DNA from: Alkalihalobacillus sp. FSL W8-0930
GTDB lineage: Bacteria; Bacillota; Bacilli; Bacillales; Bacillaceae_D
Direction of reading: 5' to 3'
Assembly (NCBI GenBank): GCA_037965595.1
Contig: CP150183.1
Location: forward strand, 3,286,001-3,350,000
Length of the DNA stretch: 64,000 bases
Under the pieces are notes generated by a model. It was given only the letters and a program-made list of their open reading frames with translations. It was not told the DNA's origin and did no database searches. Made by a program: the position numbers and the translations under genes. Of the stretch, positions 15,908-25,274 are shown in pieces (position 1 is the first letter of the stretch; each line of letters begins with the position of its first letter).

Positions 15908-16489
15908 TTATTGTGAGATTGCCTGATAACGTTCTTTAAACTGAGTATTTGGTTCAATCAATAGTTCAACATTCTCTAAAAGAGCCCTCACCAATTGTTC
16001 AAATTGCCTGTCTTGCATTGAGAGCTTGTCTAATGCTCTTTCTAAGTACAAAGCTGCCCTGACATACTGGTTCATACCGTAAAAAAGCTCCACTACTTTA
16101 AGATAAAACTCTTCCTTCTCATACTCGTCAGGGATTCGATCCAGTAATGCCTCAGCTTTAATAAAAGATTGAAAAGCAGTTTCGTATTGTTCCTCAATTA
16201 CGTCTTGCTGACCTCTAAGAAAAAAGTACATATATCTTAAATATGGATGTAACATATTAGTCTCTTTTAATCTCCTAATATCTAAAGTTGATCGTTTAAA
16301 CACCTCGTTATAGCGATACATTAATAATGAAAAATAAGAGATTATTTTATCGTCCGGTTCCATATCTCTAATCAATACTGAAATTTCACTCTGAATAATG
16401 GTAGCTCTCTCTTCATTATTCGAAAGGATACTCTCATAAAAGTCAGCACATTTTGATCCGACATATGCTGATGTAATACTAACAAGCAT
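15908..16489 (-). CDS. Short Rap-like TPR protein
   Basis: 193 residues against about 370 for a normal Rap phosphatase/regulator. The N-terminal three-helix-bundle signature is present (VSITSAYVGSKCADFYESIL, then SYFSLLMYRYNEVF), followed by Rap-like TPRs (LRYMYFFLRGQQDVIEEQYETAF, AEALLDRIPDEYEKEEFYLKV). The frame then ends, so only two or three of the usual seven TPRs remain. It may still bind a response regulator through the N-terminal bundle. AGGGGGT before the ATG at 16489 fixes the start. No phr peptide gene is visible downstream. Confidence 0.75.
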   Translation of the reverse strand: MLVSITSAYVGSKCADFYESILSNNEERATIIQSEISVLIRDMEPDDKIISYFSLLMYRYNEVFKRSTLDIRRLKETNMLHPYLRYMYFFLRGQQDVIEEQYETAFQSFIKAEALLDRIPDEYEKEEFYLKVVELFYGMNQYVRAALYLERALDKLSMQDRQFEQLVRALLENVELLIEPNTQFKERYQAISQ

Positions 16490-16827
16490 GTTTCTACCCC
16501 CTATACTAGTAATTAGATCGGTCAACTAACTACATATATATACCTTTTTTAATAATATAATTACATAAAAGGTATACATTTAGAGTGTATTTCAGGGTAT
16601 AGTAAGTAAAATAGCTTAGCTAATGACTCTCCTATTGCAAGAAAAACCTTCTGACAATATTCTTATTTGCTCTCCACTATATCGTCCAATTAAAATTTAG
16701 TTTTAAGAGAAATTAACTACTCTTTATTAAGTTCGAGTCTAACTGAGAATCACTATACCTTGACTATCGATATATTGAGTGATAGCACATATATATATCG
16801 ACAGTCAATATATCGGGGGCGATAATA
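16490..16827. other. Gene-free promoter region between rap-like and padR
   Basis: AT-rich divergent intergenic region. The only clear structure is the inverted repeat at 16768-16815 in front of padR, with TTGACT at 16760-16765 as a possible -35. Confidence 0.5.
16768..16815 (+). promoter_or_regulatory. Inverted repeat, likely PadR operator
   Basis: CGATATATTGA (16768-16778) and its perfect reverse complement TCAATATATCG (16805-16815) are separated by 26 bases that contain an alternating TA run. It ends just before the padR ribosome binding site, where PadR-family repressors usually bind to control their own operon. Confidence 0.65.
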
Positions 16828-17151
16828 ATTAATACAGCACTTTCTGAACCAACCTATCTAATTATATTAGCATTGTTCCATAAACCTATGCACGGATATG
16901 GAATTATAAAGAAAATAAGCAAATTTAGTGGAAATAATTATGACATTGCTCCAGGAACACTCTACGGCGTGTTAAAGAATTTAGAAAAGCAGAAATTAAT
17001 TGCAACTTTGAGTGAAGATGGACAGAGAAGGAAGAAAATTTATTGTATAACTAAAGATGGCAAGGATTTAGTTCTTGTAGAATATAAAAGGTATCAAAAA
17101 TTACTAAACTTCACCAATGAGATATTATCAAATCAGGAGGATACAATATGA
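16828..17151 (+). CDS. PadR-family transcriptional regulator
   Basis: Winged-helix repressor of about 107 residues. The conserved PadR core is clear: LSEPTYLIILALFHKPMHGYGI, APGTLYGVLKNLEKQKLI and GRRKKIYCIT-like RRKKIYCITKDGK. No ATG, GTG or TTG exists in frame before the TTG at 16873, which would remove helix 1. GGGGG at 16815-16819 is eight bases before an ATT at 16828 that would give MNTALSEPTYLIIL, the expected PadR N-terminus, so initiation at ATT is proposed. Overlaps the DUF2812 gene by four bases (ATGA). Confidence 0.8.
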   Translation: MNTALSEPTYLIILALFHKPMHGYGIIKKISKFSGNNYDIAPGTLYGVLKNLEKQKLIATLSEDGQRRKKIYCITKDGKDLVLVEYKRYQKLLNFTNEILSNQEDTI

Positions 17152-17693
17152 ATGAGAAAGTAAAAAAGATTTCCAAAACATTCTCTAATTTTAAAGAGGA
17201 AGAGAAATGGTTAAAAGAAATGTCTGACGCTGGTTGGATGTTAATAAAGTATGGAACTGAAGTCGTGTCCGATAATACATACGTATTTAAAAGAAATTTA
17301 AAAACTAAATACATTATATTTAAAGTAGATTATAGGGAATTTAATGCAGTAAGCGAATATGAAGAATACAAGGAAATTTCCGAGGATTCCGGCTGGATAC
17401 TTGTTTCTAAAAATAAAAGCTATTCTAAACACATTTTTTACACAGAAAGCATCAATCTATCAAAAGTAATTTTTTCAGATTCTCAATCATTTAAAGGTAG
17501 AGAGAGTAGAAAAATGCATTCATCTCTGATGACATTTTTTAGCACGTTGATCGTTTTCCTTATTTGTATTCTGCTTTATTCAATTTATGGATGGGCAGGT
17601 TTTGGAGGCGTAGGACTACTCACCCTTTTTGGGAGCTTTAAATACTTAATGGACTATATTAAACATCGGAAAGTTTATAAATCGATTATTTAA
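17148..17693 (+). CDS. DUF2812 membrane protein
   Basis: 181 residues. The first 110 form a DUF2812-like soluble domain (FSNFKEEEKWLKEMSDAGW is the family hallmark); two membrane helices lie near residues 125-145 and 148-165. It is translationally coupled to padR, with AGGAGG before its ATG. PadR-DUF2812 pairs are common in Firmicutes and usually respond to membrane or drug stress, but the specific function is unknown. Confidence 0.85.
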   Translation: MNEKVKKISKTFSNFKEEEKWLKEMSDAGWMLIKYGTEVVSDNTYVFKRNLKTKYIIFKVDYREFNAVSEYEEYKEISEDSGWILVSKNKSYSKHIFYTESINLSKVIFSDSQSFKGRESRKMHSSLMTFFSTLIVFLICILLYSIYGWAGFGGVGLLTLFGSFKYLMDYIKHRKVYKSII

Positions 17694-17852
17694 GACTAGG
17701 GAATTTGTTTACTTCACAACACCAATGATTGTTAACCCTCAATTAACAAACACTACAAAGTAAAGAGAAGTTAAGAAACGACCTTAATGGCGGTTAACAT
17801 GAGAAATCACACCGCTGCTGGTTTGGCGATGTCCTTAATCTATAAAGATAGA

Positions 17853-17900
17853 GAAAAAAGATCTCATTCACTTTTTTTCAAGTGGACGAGATCTTTTTTG
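17853..17900. terminator. Bidirectional terminator
   Basis: AAAAAAGATCTC pairs with GAGATCTTTTTT, with an inner CACTT/AAGTG pair. It serves the DUF2812 gene on plus and the rfbD end of the polysaccharide operon on minus. Confidence 0.85.
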
Positions 17901-17942
17901 TATCAAAAGATAGTTATATTCCAGCCTCTTTTTACTCAATTA

Positions 17943-18800
17943 TCATTTGGCAGTACTATACTCTTGAAGAAACCTCTTTAATGAATCCTTCCAATGAGGC
18001 ATTTCTTTAATATTATTTAATCTCAGATTCATCTGATCAAACACTGAGTAAGCCGGTCTTTTAGCTGGCCTAGGAAATTCCTCAGATGTTAGAGGATTTA
18101 CTTTTACTGATTTATTACTTAATTTAAATATCTCTTTAGCAAACTCATACCAACTACAACTTCCATTGTTAGCCACATGATATGTACCGTACTTTTCAGT
18201 TTTGACAAGTTCATTAATAACATGTGCCAAATCAACTGTGTAAGTAGGGCTTCCTATTTGATCACTTACTACACCAAGCTCATCCTTCTGCTCTGATAGT
18301 TTAAGCATAGTCTTTACAAAGTTGTTTCCATTTAACCCAAACACCCAGGAAGTACGAACGACAAAGAATTTATTACTTAAATCTTTTACGTATTGTTCAC
18401 CTGCAAGTTTAGATTTTCCATATATTCCTAATGGCGACACTGCTTCGAATTCGTTAATAGGTTCTGTAGCTTCACCATTAAAAACATAATCAGTACTAAC
18501 ATATACCAACTTGGATCCGTAGCAATCTGCTTCAATTGCTATGTTTCTACTGCCTATTGAATTTATTAAATAGGCAGTTTCCTGGTCGTTTTCAGCATTA
18601 TCTACCGCTGTATAGGCAGCAGAATGAATTACTATCTCTGGCTTAATATTAGAGAAAACTTCTTTTACTTTCTCTTGATTCGTGATATCAAGTTCTTCTC
18701 GACTTAAACCGAATACTTCGTAGCCTTGGCTAGCAAATTGCTTAACAAGATCATTACCTAATTGTCCTCCAGCCCCTGTAATTAAGACCTTCTTAGACAT
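17943..18800 (-). CDS. rfbD: dTDP-4-dehydrorhamnose reductase
   Basis: Last step of dTDP-L-rhamnose synthesis: NADPH reduction of dTDP-4-dehydro-L-rhamnose. 285-residue short-chain dehydrogenase: nucleotide-binding GAGGQLGNDL at residue 8, YVSTDYVF and the YGKSKLAGE catalytic Tyr-Lys motif. It overlaps the rfbB stop by eight bases; GAAGG precedes the ATG. The four rml genes sit together at the distal end of the polysaccharide operon, which predicts rhamnose in the polymer. Confidence 0.95.
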   Translation of the reverse strand: MSKKVLITGAGGQLGNDLVKQFASQGYEVFGLSREELDITNQEKVKEVFSNIKPEIVIHSAAYTAVDNAENDQETAYLINSIGSRNIAIEADCYGSKLVYVSTDYVFNGEATEPINEFEAVSPLGIYGKSKLAGEQYVKDLSNKFFVVRTSWVFGLNGNNFVKTMLKLSEQKDELGVVSDQIGSPTYTVDLAHVINELVKTEKYGTYHVANNGSCSWYEFAKEIFKLSNKSVKVNPLTSEEFPRPAKRPAYSVFDQMNLRLNNIKEMPHWKDSLKRFLQEYSTAK

Positions 18801-19812
18801 TTATTTTACCTTCATATTGTTTAGCATAATAGTCCATATAGTCACCGGACTTAATACGCTCCCACCACTCACGATTATCTAGGTACCATTGAATCGTTTC
18901 TTTAATACCAGTTTCAAAATTGTACTTAGGCTTCCATCCAAGTTCAGACGTTAATTTCTCTGGATCGATTCCGTAACGACGATCATGCCCTAATCTATCT
19001 TCTACATAAGTGATAAGGTCTTTAGAAGCACCTAGCGCTTCAATAATGGTCTCGACAATTTGAATGTTTGTACGTTCATTATGACCACCTACATTGTATA
19101 CTTCTCCGGATTCACCTTCATGTAATACAAGGTCAATGGCTGAACAATGATCCTCTACATGCAACCAATCCCTTATATTCTGCCCATCTCCATAAACAGG
19201 AAGTGGCTTTCCTTCAAGTGCATTTGAGATCATTAATGGAATTAATTTTTCTGGGAATTGAAGTGGACCATAGTTATTTGAGCATCTTGTAATATTTACG
19301 TTCAAACCAAATGTTTCGTAGTATGCCCTAACTAATAAATCTGAGCCGGCTTTACTTGATGAATAAGGGCTGTTTGGTTGTAACGGTGTTTCCTCAGTAA
19401 AATAGCCTTCTTTACCTAAAGAACCGTACACTTCATCCGTAGAGACTTGTACAAACTTAGTAAGATCTTGTTCCTTTGCTACATCTAAAAGTACCTGAGT
19501 TCCAACTACATTAGTTTGAACGAAAATACTAGGGTTGCTGATACTTCGATCCACATGTGATTCAGCGGCAAAGTTAATAATTGTATCAATCTTATTCTCT
19601 TCAACAAGACTTGTCATAAGAGCTTTGTCACAGATATCCGCTTTTACAAATTTGTAATTGCTATGCTCTTCAATATCAGTTAAATTCTCTAAATTACCTG
19701 CATAAGTTAAAAGATCTACATTTAGAAATTGATAAGTTGGGTATTTACGTACCATATATTTAACAAAGTTACTTCCTATAAATCCAGCCCCGCCAGTAAT
19801 CAAAATGTTCAT
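18793..19812 (-). CDS. rfbB: dTDP-glucose 4,6-dehydratase
   Basis: Second step of dTDP-rhamnose synthesis. 339 residues, full length, extended SDR: NAD-binding GGAGFIGSNF at residue 7, substrate block STDEVYGSLG and catalytic YSSSKAGSD (Tyr-xxx-Lys). Four bases after rfbC and overlapping rfbD, so tightly coupled. Confidence 0.95.
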   Translation of the reverse strand: MNILITGGAGFIGSNFVKYMVRKYPTYQFLNVDLLTYAGNLENLTDIEEHSNYKFVKADICDKALMTSLVEENKIDTIINFAAESHVDRSISNPSIFVQTNVVGTQVLLDVAKEQDLTKFVQVSTDEVYGSLGKEGYFTEETPLQPNSPYSSSKAGSDLLVRAYYETFGLNVNITRCSNNYGPLQFPEKLIPLMISNALEGKPLPVYGDGQNIRDWLHVEDHCSAIDLVLHEGESGEVYNVGGHNERTNIQIVETIIEALGASKDLITYVEDRLGHDRRYGIDPEKLTSELGWKPKYNFETGIKETIQWYLDNREWWERIKSGDYMDYYAKQYEGKINV

Positions 19813-19816
19813 TTAC

Positions 19817-20374
19817 TTATTCCCCTATCTCGAAGTTATTATCTGCATTTTTAAACAAAGGGTGTTTGCTATCTTTATCTGATAAGATTGGCTCTGAAAC
19901 TGGCCAGTCAATATTTAAGTTTTGATCATCCCAAGCAATACCACGATCGTGTTCTTGGGAATATAATTCATCAACTTTATATTGTACTTCTGTATCAGGT
20001 GTCAATGTACAAAAACCATGTGCAAATCCTTTTGGTACTAGTAATTGTCGTTTATTTTCAGAAGTTAATATAAACCCTTCCCATTGACCGTATGTAGGTG
20101 ACCCCTTACGAATATCAAGAATCACATCGTAAATAGCTCCACTAGTAACTCGAACCAGTTTGGTTTGAGCCTTAGGTGCAAGTTGATAATGTAATCCTCT
20201 TAAAGTACCAGCTAATTGAGATAATGAGTGATTATCTTGTATGAACTCTATATCTATTCCCAAAGAGGTGAATGTATCCTTATTATAGCTCTCCATAAAG
20301 AAGCCACGGTGATCTCCAAATACGTTTGGCTCAAGAAGGAATGCATCTTCAAACTTTGTTTCAACTTTTTTCAT
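19817..20374 (-). CDS. rfbC: dTDP-4-dehydrorhamnose 3,5-epimerase
   Basis: Third step of dTDP-rhamnose synthesis. 185-residue cupin: [13 protein letters not shown] near the N-terminus, the catalytic His in [10 protein letters not shown], and FAHGFCTLT. Overlaps rfbA by four bases. AAAAGG abuts the ATG with GGGGG a little further upstream. Confidence 0.95.
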   Translation of the reverse strand: MKKVETKFEDAFLLEPNVFGDHRGFFMESYNKDTFTSLGIDIEFIQDNHSLSQLAGTLRGLHYQLAPKAQTKLVRVTSGAIYDVILDIRKGSPTYGQWEGFILTSENKRQLLVPKGFAHGFCTLTPDTEVQYKVDELYSQEHDRGIAWDDQNLNIDWPVSEPILSDKDSKHPLFKNADNNFEIGE

Positions 20375-21273
20375 CCTTTTAAGCCCCCCACTAAAACATC
20401 TACTTCTATTTGATCAGCAAGTTTAATTAAATATTTCCCATACTCATTTTTCTTCAAAGGTTCTGCTAGGTGTAAGAGTTGTTCCCGCGAAATGTATCCT
20501 TTACGATATGCAATCTCTTCTAAACAGGCGACCTTTAAACTCTGACGTTGTTCAATCGTTTCAATGAATGTCGATGCCTCAAGCAAAGATTCATGTGTTC
20601 CAGTATCCAGCCATGCAAAGCCACGTCCTAGAAGTTCAACATGTAAGTCACCTCTTTGAAGATAAGCTTCATTAACAGAAGTAATTTCAAGCTCCCCTCG
20701 CTCAGATGGAACAATATTCTTTGCAATATCTACTACATCATTATCATAAAAATATAGCCCTGTTACAGCGTACGAAGACTTAGGCTGATTAGGTTTTTCC
20801 TCAATAGAAATAGCTCTTCCACTGTGATCAAATTCCACTACGCCAAAACGTTCTGGATCTTTAACATTATAGCCAAAAACAGTAGCACCAGTTGATCGAC
20901 TTGATGCTCTTTCAAGCATTTTAGTAAAGCCATGTCCATAATAAATATTATCACCTAATACCAAAGCTACAGAGTCATCACCAATAAAATCTTCTCCAAT
21001 AATAAAAGCTTGAGCAAGACCATCCGGACTTGGTTGTACAGCATAACTCAATGTAAGTCCTAAAGATTCACCATCACCTAATAATTGCTCAAATCTTGGT
21101 GTATCTTCTGGAGTGGAGATAATGAGAATCTCTTTAATCCCCGCTAACATTAAAACAGATAACGGATAATAGATCATAGGTTTATCATATATTGGTAATA
21201 ACTGTTTTGATACGGATCGAGTTAACGGATAAAGTCTTGTACCACTTCCACCTGCTAATATTATACCTTTCAA
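20371..21273 (-). CDS. rfbA: Glucose-1-phosphate thymidylyltransferase
   Basis: First step of dTDP-rhamnose synthesis, dTTP plus glucose-1-phosphate to dTDP-glucose. 300 residues with the nucleotidyltransferase signature [11 protein letters not shown] at residue 8, VLGDNIYYG and EEKPNQPKS. It starts at TTG (21273), whose TTGA overlaps the stop of the glycosyltransferase upstream; GGGTGA is the ribosome binding site. Confidence 0.95.
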   Translation of the reverse strand: MKGIILAGGSGTRLYPLTRSVSKQLLPIYDKPMIYYPLSVLMLAGIKEILIISTPEDTPRFEQLLGDGESLGLTLSYAVQPSPDGLAQAFIIGEDFIGDDSVALVLGDNIYYGHGFTKMLERASSRSTGATVFGYNVKDPERFGVVEFDHSGRAISIEEKPNQPKSSYAVTGLYFYDNDVVDIAKNIVPSERGELEITSVNEAYLQRGDLHVELLGRGFAWLDTGTHESLLEASTFIETIEQRQSLKVACLEEIAYRKGYISREQLLHLAEPLKKNEYGKYLIKLADQIEVDVLVGGLKG

Positions 21274-22202
21274 TTCTCAGTCACCCTTTCGTTTTTCCAA
21301 TAAAAATTATGCATACTTATTCTCCTTTTTAATCTAATAGGTATGATAGTCTCATTAACCCCCAATCTATAACCTAAATATTTCATAATATTCCTAATGA
21401 AACTAAAAGGAATTAAATGAATTTTTTTCTTTGATAGAATATAACTCATTTCGCTTTTTATAAATTTTAATCCCTCACCTTCTGCAGATGAATATTCTGA
21501 TTTAATCCATTTTTCTTTTCCATAAAATACACCTATATCAAAGTATCTACGAAATTCTTGCATAATAGTATAATTATGCGAATGCTTAATTTTAGCCTCA
21601 GCATTGTAAGCAATTTTATAACCTAAATCCAACATCTTAGCAGCTACAAAGGTATCTTCACTCAAAATTACATTTGAAGGAAATCCCCCAACTTCTATTA
21701 GTACATCTTTCTCATAAGCTGCAAATGAGTTGCTATTAAAAATTGTTTTTATACCATATTTTTCTGCGTCTGATTTTTGTCTAAGTTCACTATTTTTCTT
21801 GTAATTGAATTTTCTAGCAAACTCACCAAATATACTAGCATTATCATGCGGAATCTGGCGTCCATATGCAACTGATGTGTTTTCATTATTACAAATACTC
21901 TTTGCTAAATTAAAGATTGAATTCTCATCAACTGGAATGGCATCCTGTGTAAGATATACGACTATTCTTGCGGTAGTGTATTCCAACCCTAAATTCCGAG
22001 TGCTACCGTGATTAAAATCAGCCTTATCAATTCTTATTATATCGACATTATCGTAATTACTTACTATCGAATCAGTATTATCAGTGGATGAAGAATCAAT
22101 TATTAGAACATTGTATGAAATCAAAAATGGTAAACTTTTCTCTAAATATTTTGAGCCATTATAACAAGGTATTATTACAGTTATATTATTTTTATCTAAC
22201 AC
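21270..22202 (-). CDS. Glycosyltransferase family 2, rhamnosyltransferase-like
   Basis: 310 residues. GT-A fold: [16 protein letters not shown] at the N-terminus, [19 protein letters not shown] and TQDAIP (the nucleotide/metal block), GRQIPHDNA, and [18 protein letters not shown] near residue 210. The FNHG.TRNLG, TQDA and YGRQ.P blocks are typical of rhamnosyltransferases that extend surface polysaccharides, which agrees with the adjacent rml genes. GTG start directly after the previous stop with AAGGTGA as ribosome binding site. The acceptor is not deducible. Confidence 0.85.
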   Translation of the reverse strand: MLDKNNITVIIPCYNGSKYLEKSLPFLISYNVLIIDSSSTDNTDSIVSNYDNVDIIRIDKADFNHGSTRNLGLEYTTARIVVYLTQDAIPVDENSIFNLAKSICNNENTSVAYGRQIPHDNASIFGEFARKFNYKKNSELRQKSDAEKYGIKTIFNSNSFAAYEKDVLIEVGGFPSNVILSEDTFVAAKMLDLGYKIAYNAEAKIKHSHNYTIMQEFRRYFDIGVFYGKEKWIKSEYSSAEGEGLKFIKSEMSYILSKKKIHLIPFSFIRNIMKYLGYRLGVNETIIPIRLKRRISMHNFYWKNERVTEN

Positions 22203-23171
22203 TTAGTTTTTCACCTTCTTAAAGAAACTTTCTTGCATTTGAGTAGGAATCCAGGGTAGTAAAATCTCAAATCCTATTACCATAGGATCCTTATTAAAGA
22301 TCTTTAACATTTTTGCAAAATTCACGAACCCTCCAGTCTTTTGATAATTCAATCTAGTTTCGCAGTGTTTTTCCCAATACTCTATAAACTTTTTATTAGT
22401 CCCTAATCTTTCAACATACTTCTTTAAAAATTCTAATCTTCCTAAATTAATATTCATTTTCTTAACTAAATAATCATTTGAATTATTGATTCCAGAAAGT
22501 AAACTATCTCCTACTTGATTATTTTCATGAATTCTATACTTTACTGTAGGAACGGGTGTATAAGAGATCTCACCTTTAAGTGAAGCCGTTAAAGCCAACC
22601 AATGATCATGAACATATAACTCTTTCTCGGGAAAAGGGATAGCTTCTTTAGCAATTTCAGACTTCATTATCATAGAGCAACCCGTAACCGAGTTACGTAA
22701 AACGAATGAACTAGATCTATTTTTTCCATATACATGCTTAATCCTTCTAGATTGTTTTTTTAAACTATCATGGATCAAGTTACCAAAACTATCAATAATT
22801 GAAAGATCCGAATACACAAGTGTAGAATTATCATGTTCAATTATATTCAATAGTCTAGTTAGTTTATCTTCATTCCATATATCATCTTGATCGCAGAATG
22901 CAACATAATTAGAATTCGATTTATTTACTAGTAATTCAAATGTTTTATTGCTACCTAGATTAAGTTCATTTCTGTAGAGCGAATATTTAAAATTTTGTAT
23001 ATGATGTTCAAGCAAATTACCTATTTGTTTATATTTTTCTAAATCAGAACAATCGTCTACAACTATTAATTCAACATTAGGAAAGTCTTGATTATTAAGA
23101 CTAATTAATTGTTCTTTAAGATAATTTAGATTTGGATTATAAGTTGCCAATAATATATCTATTTTAATCAT
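22203..23171 (-). CDS. Glycosyltransferase family 2
   Basis: 322 residues. ILLATYNPNLNYLKEQLISL, VDDCSD and FCDQDDIWNEDKL (donor and metal binding) are typical GT2 motifs, followed by TGCSMIMKSE and VHDHWLAL. It resembles rhamnosyltransferases of the WsaF/Rgp type, but donor specificity is inferred only from the neighbourhood. Its start overlaps the preceding glycosyltransferase gene by eight bases. Confidence 0.85.
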   Translation of the reverse strand: MIKIDILLATYNPNLNYLKEQLISLNNQDFPNVELIVVDDCSDLEKYKQIGNLLEHHIQNFKYSLYRNELNLGSNKTFELLVNKSNSNYVAFCDQDDIWNEDKLTRLLNIIEHDNSTLVYSDLSIIDSFGNLIHDSLKKQSRRIKHVYGKNRSSSFVLRNSVTGCSMIMKSEIAKEAIPFPEKELYVHDHWLALTASLKGEISYTPVPTVKYRIHENNQVGDSLLSGINNSNDYLVKKMNINLGRLEFLKKYVERLGTNKKFIEYWEKHCETRLNYQKTGGFVNFAKMLKIFNKDPMVIGFEILLPWIPTQMQESFFKKVKN

Positions 23172-24030
23172 GAAGTTCTCCTTTTAAAAACAAATAAACA
23201 TTTAATCTTGCAAAATTGTATCTTTTAGCTAGTAATAGCTTTATAATTCTACCAAATAGTTTTACTTTATAAGTTAAATATTCTTTTCTTGTTTTACCAT
23301 TACTATAAAACTTATTCTCACTGTTAATATAACTTCTATATCTATTTTCGCTAACACTATCCATATTATCTAGTGATAACTCATGTTCTAGCACCGAATC
23401 TAATATAAACACTGATCTTCCTTCAGTATAAATTTTTTCATAGAACCAATGATCGAGATAATCTAGAGGAAATTCACTATTGAAATAGCCTATACTTTCT
23501 AAGAAATTCAAGCGTATTACACTAGTTGAATTTATTGCCATAATTTTCTTTTTGTAAATTCTACTTCCAGGACTATCTATCGGTCTTAACAAACCAAAGA
23601 TATTAACATGTCTAGGTGACAAATAATAAGAAGCTGTTTTTATTTTTGGGACGAGTGCCACAATATCTTCATTATTACCTTGTGTTTCTATTTGATCAAT
23701 AACTTCATTTAAATATTTCATATCTAGACAAGTGTCTTGATCTAATAGAACTACCCAATCCTTTTGATATTTTTCTTTACTAAGCTTTGCACAATAAGTA
23801 TACGATTCCGCTAAACCCTCATTTTCGCTCTTATTAATGTATAAAAAAGGAAAATTTATCTTATTTCTATAGTCATATTCATTATTACTAACAACTGAGT
23901 TATCTTTTATTATAATTTTCAATAATTTTTTTCTCTCATCAGTTAATTTTATATATAATTCATTTAATGAATTTAACGTATTAGATTGATCATATCTCAT
24001 TTCATACATTACTATAATTAGAGCAAGCAT
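23164..24030 (-). CDS. Glycosyltransferase family 2
   Basis: 288 residues. A GT2 core with NEGLAESY, VVLLDQDTCLD (DxD-type motif, about residue 98), and a later DYLDHWFYEKI block. The N-terminus begins directly in the first beta strand (MLALIIVMYE). Part of the contiguous polysaccharide operon, coupled to the next gene by an eight-base overlap. Donor sugar unknown. Confidence 0.85.
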   Translation of the reverse strand: MLALIIVMYEMRYDQSNTLNSLNELYIKLTDERKKLLKIIIKDNSVVSNNEYDYRNKINFPFLYINKSENEGLAESYTYCAKLSKEKYQKDWVVLLDQDTCLDMKYLNEVIDQIETQGNNEDIVALVPKIKTASYYLSPRHVNIFGLLRPIDSPGSRIYKKKIMAINSTSVIRLNFLESIGYFNSEFPLDYLDHWFYEKIYTEGRSVFILDSVLEHELSLDNMDSVSENRYRSYINSENKFYSNGKTRKEYLTYKVKLFGRIIKLLLAKRYNFARLNVYLFLKGELHD

Positions 24031-24058
24031 AACGGACCTTCTTTCAAAATATTTTTTC

Positions 24059-25264
24059 TTACCTTACATAGAATAATCCTTTAAATGATGGAATGAATGT
24101 TAATATTAGTGGATAGGCTAATTGAAAACTTAGCCCACTAAAATTTATCATATTAGAGAAAGTATTAAAAAGAAATATAGTTGAATAAATAGAAACTGCT
24201 ATTAAAAAAAATGGAGATTTAATACTTCTTAGTACTATTATATAAATAAAAGAGCTCAAGATTAAAAAACTAAAGGTTAACAATGGACCTAGCCACTCTA
24301 AGTATATATAACTTCTTGAGTAAACAGTACCTACATTTAATTCGGGTGAAATTTGCACAACGTCTGGTCTTTCAATCCTATACTCATCAGCTAACCTTTT
24401 ACCTATAAAATCATATAAAATTTCATTATTATACCAAGAAATAAAGTCTTTAATTTTGATATCATTATTTGAATTTGAAGACTCATTTACTGTAGATTGA
24501 AAATTAGCTAAAGGAGAAGATATGTAAATGTATCCCCAAAAAAACGAATTGGGAATAATAGAAGATTCAAATTTGCTGTCAGCCCCCCCGATAGACATTA
24601 TCAGTGATGACTTAAATGGATCCTCTTCAACTCCATACGCATCGTTGACACGTAAATTACCCATTAACCCAAAAATATATAATCCTAAAAGTGCTAAACA
24701 TATCAAAGATATTAAATTTTTAAATTTCATCCTTTTGAGGCTTAAGATAAAAATATAAGTACAACAAATCAAAATCATTATAATCATACCACGATTAAAA
24801 ATTAAAACAGAAGGTATAAGTAATAATAAAAAAATATACGCATAATACTTTTTCTTATCAGAAAGCCATAGATGAAAGACTGTAATAGATACAAATGAAT
24901 GAAATGTTACCAATATTACGTGAAAAGTTGGAATCCCAAATTCAGCATAAACGATTCCCCCTTCTCTAAACAAATCAATTAAAGGAATTGTCCGATGATA
25001 TATAAATTCAATTAAGTAACCAGCATATATAATAATAGTTAATGTATGTAATGAACGGTCATTTTTTATATATAATTTTTCGAACTGAATTAATTTATTT
25101 TTTTCAACAAACTTACCTACTGCAAATGAGGCGATAAAGGTAAATAACAGAAATAAAATTAAACCACTACTTAGCTCTGGAAATTTATTTGACCAATTAA
25201 ATTGATAAACTACAATTACTAAAACAAAAGCATATATATAAATATAAAATGGATTTTTCATCAT
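24059..25264 (-). CDS. Polysaccharide repeat-unit polymerase (Wzy-like)
   Basis: 401 residues, nearly all membrane: about ten to twelve hydrophobic helices with one large extracellular loop (about residues 210-320, rich in polar residues). No catalytic motif is recognisable, as is usual for Wzy proteins; the call rests on topology, length and position between glycosyltransferases and the flippase. AAAGGGG precedes the ATG. Confidence 0.75.
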   Translation of the reverse strand: MMKNPFYIYIYAFVLVIVVYQFNWSNKFPELSSGLILFLLFTFIASFAVGKFVEKNKLIQFEKLYIKNDRSLHTLTIIIYAGYLIEFIYHRTIPLIDLFREGGIVYAEFGIPTFHVILVTFHSFVSITVFHLWLSDKKKYYAYIFLLLLIPSVLIFNRGMIIMILICCTYIFILSLKRMKFKNLISLICLALLGLYIFGLMGNLRVNDAYGVEEDPFKSSLIMSIGGADSKFESSIIPNSFFWGYIYISSPLANFQSTVNESSNSNNDIKIKDFISWYNNEILYDFIGKRLADEYRIERPDVVQISPELNVGTVYSRSYIYLEWLGPLLTFSFLILSSFIYIIVLRSIKSPFFLIAVSIYSTIFLFNTFSNMINFSGLSFQLAYPLILTFIPSFKGLFYVR

Positions 25265-25274
25265 AGCCCCTTTT

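Noticed and set aside
17787-17981. 64-codon plus-strand frame
   Set aside because: Spans the bidirectional terminator and the 3' end of rfbD.
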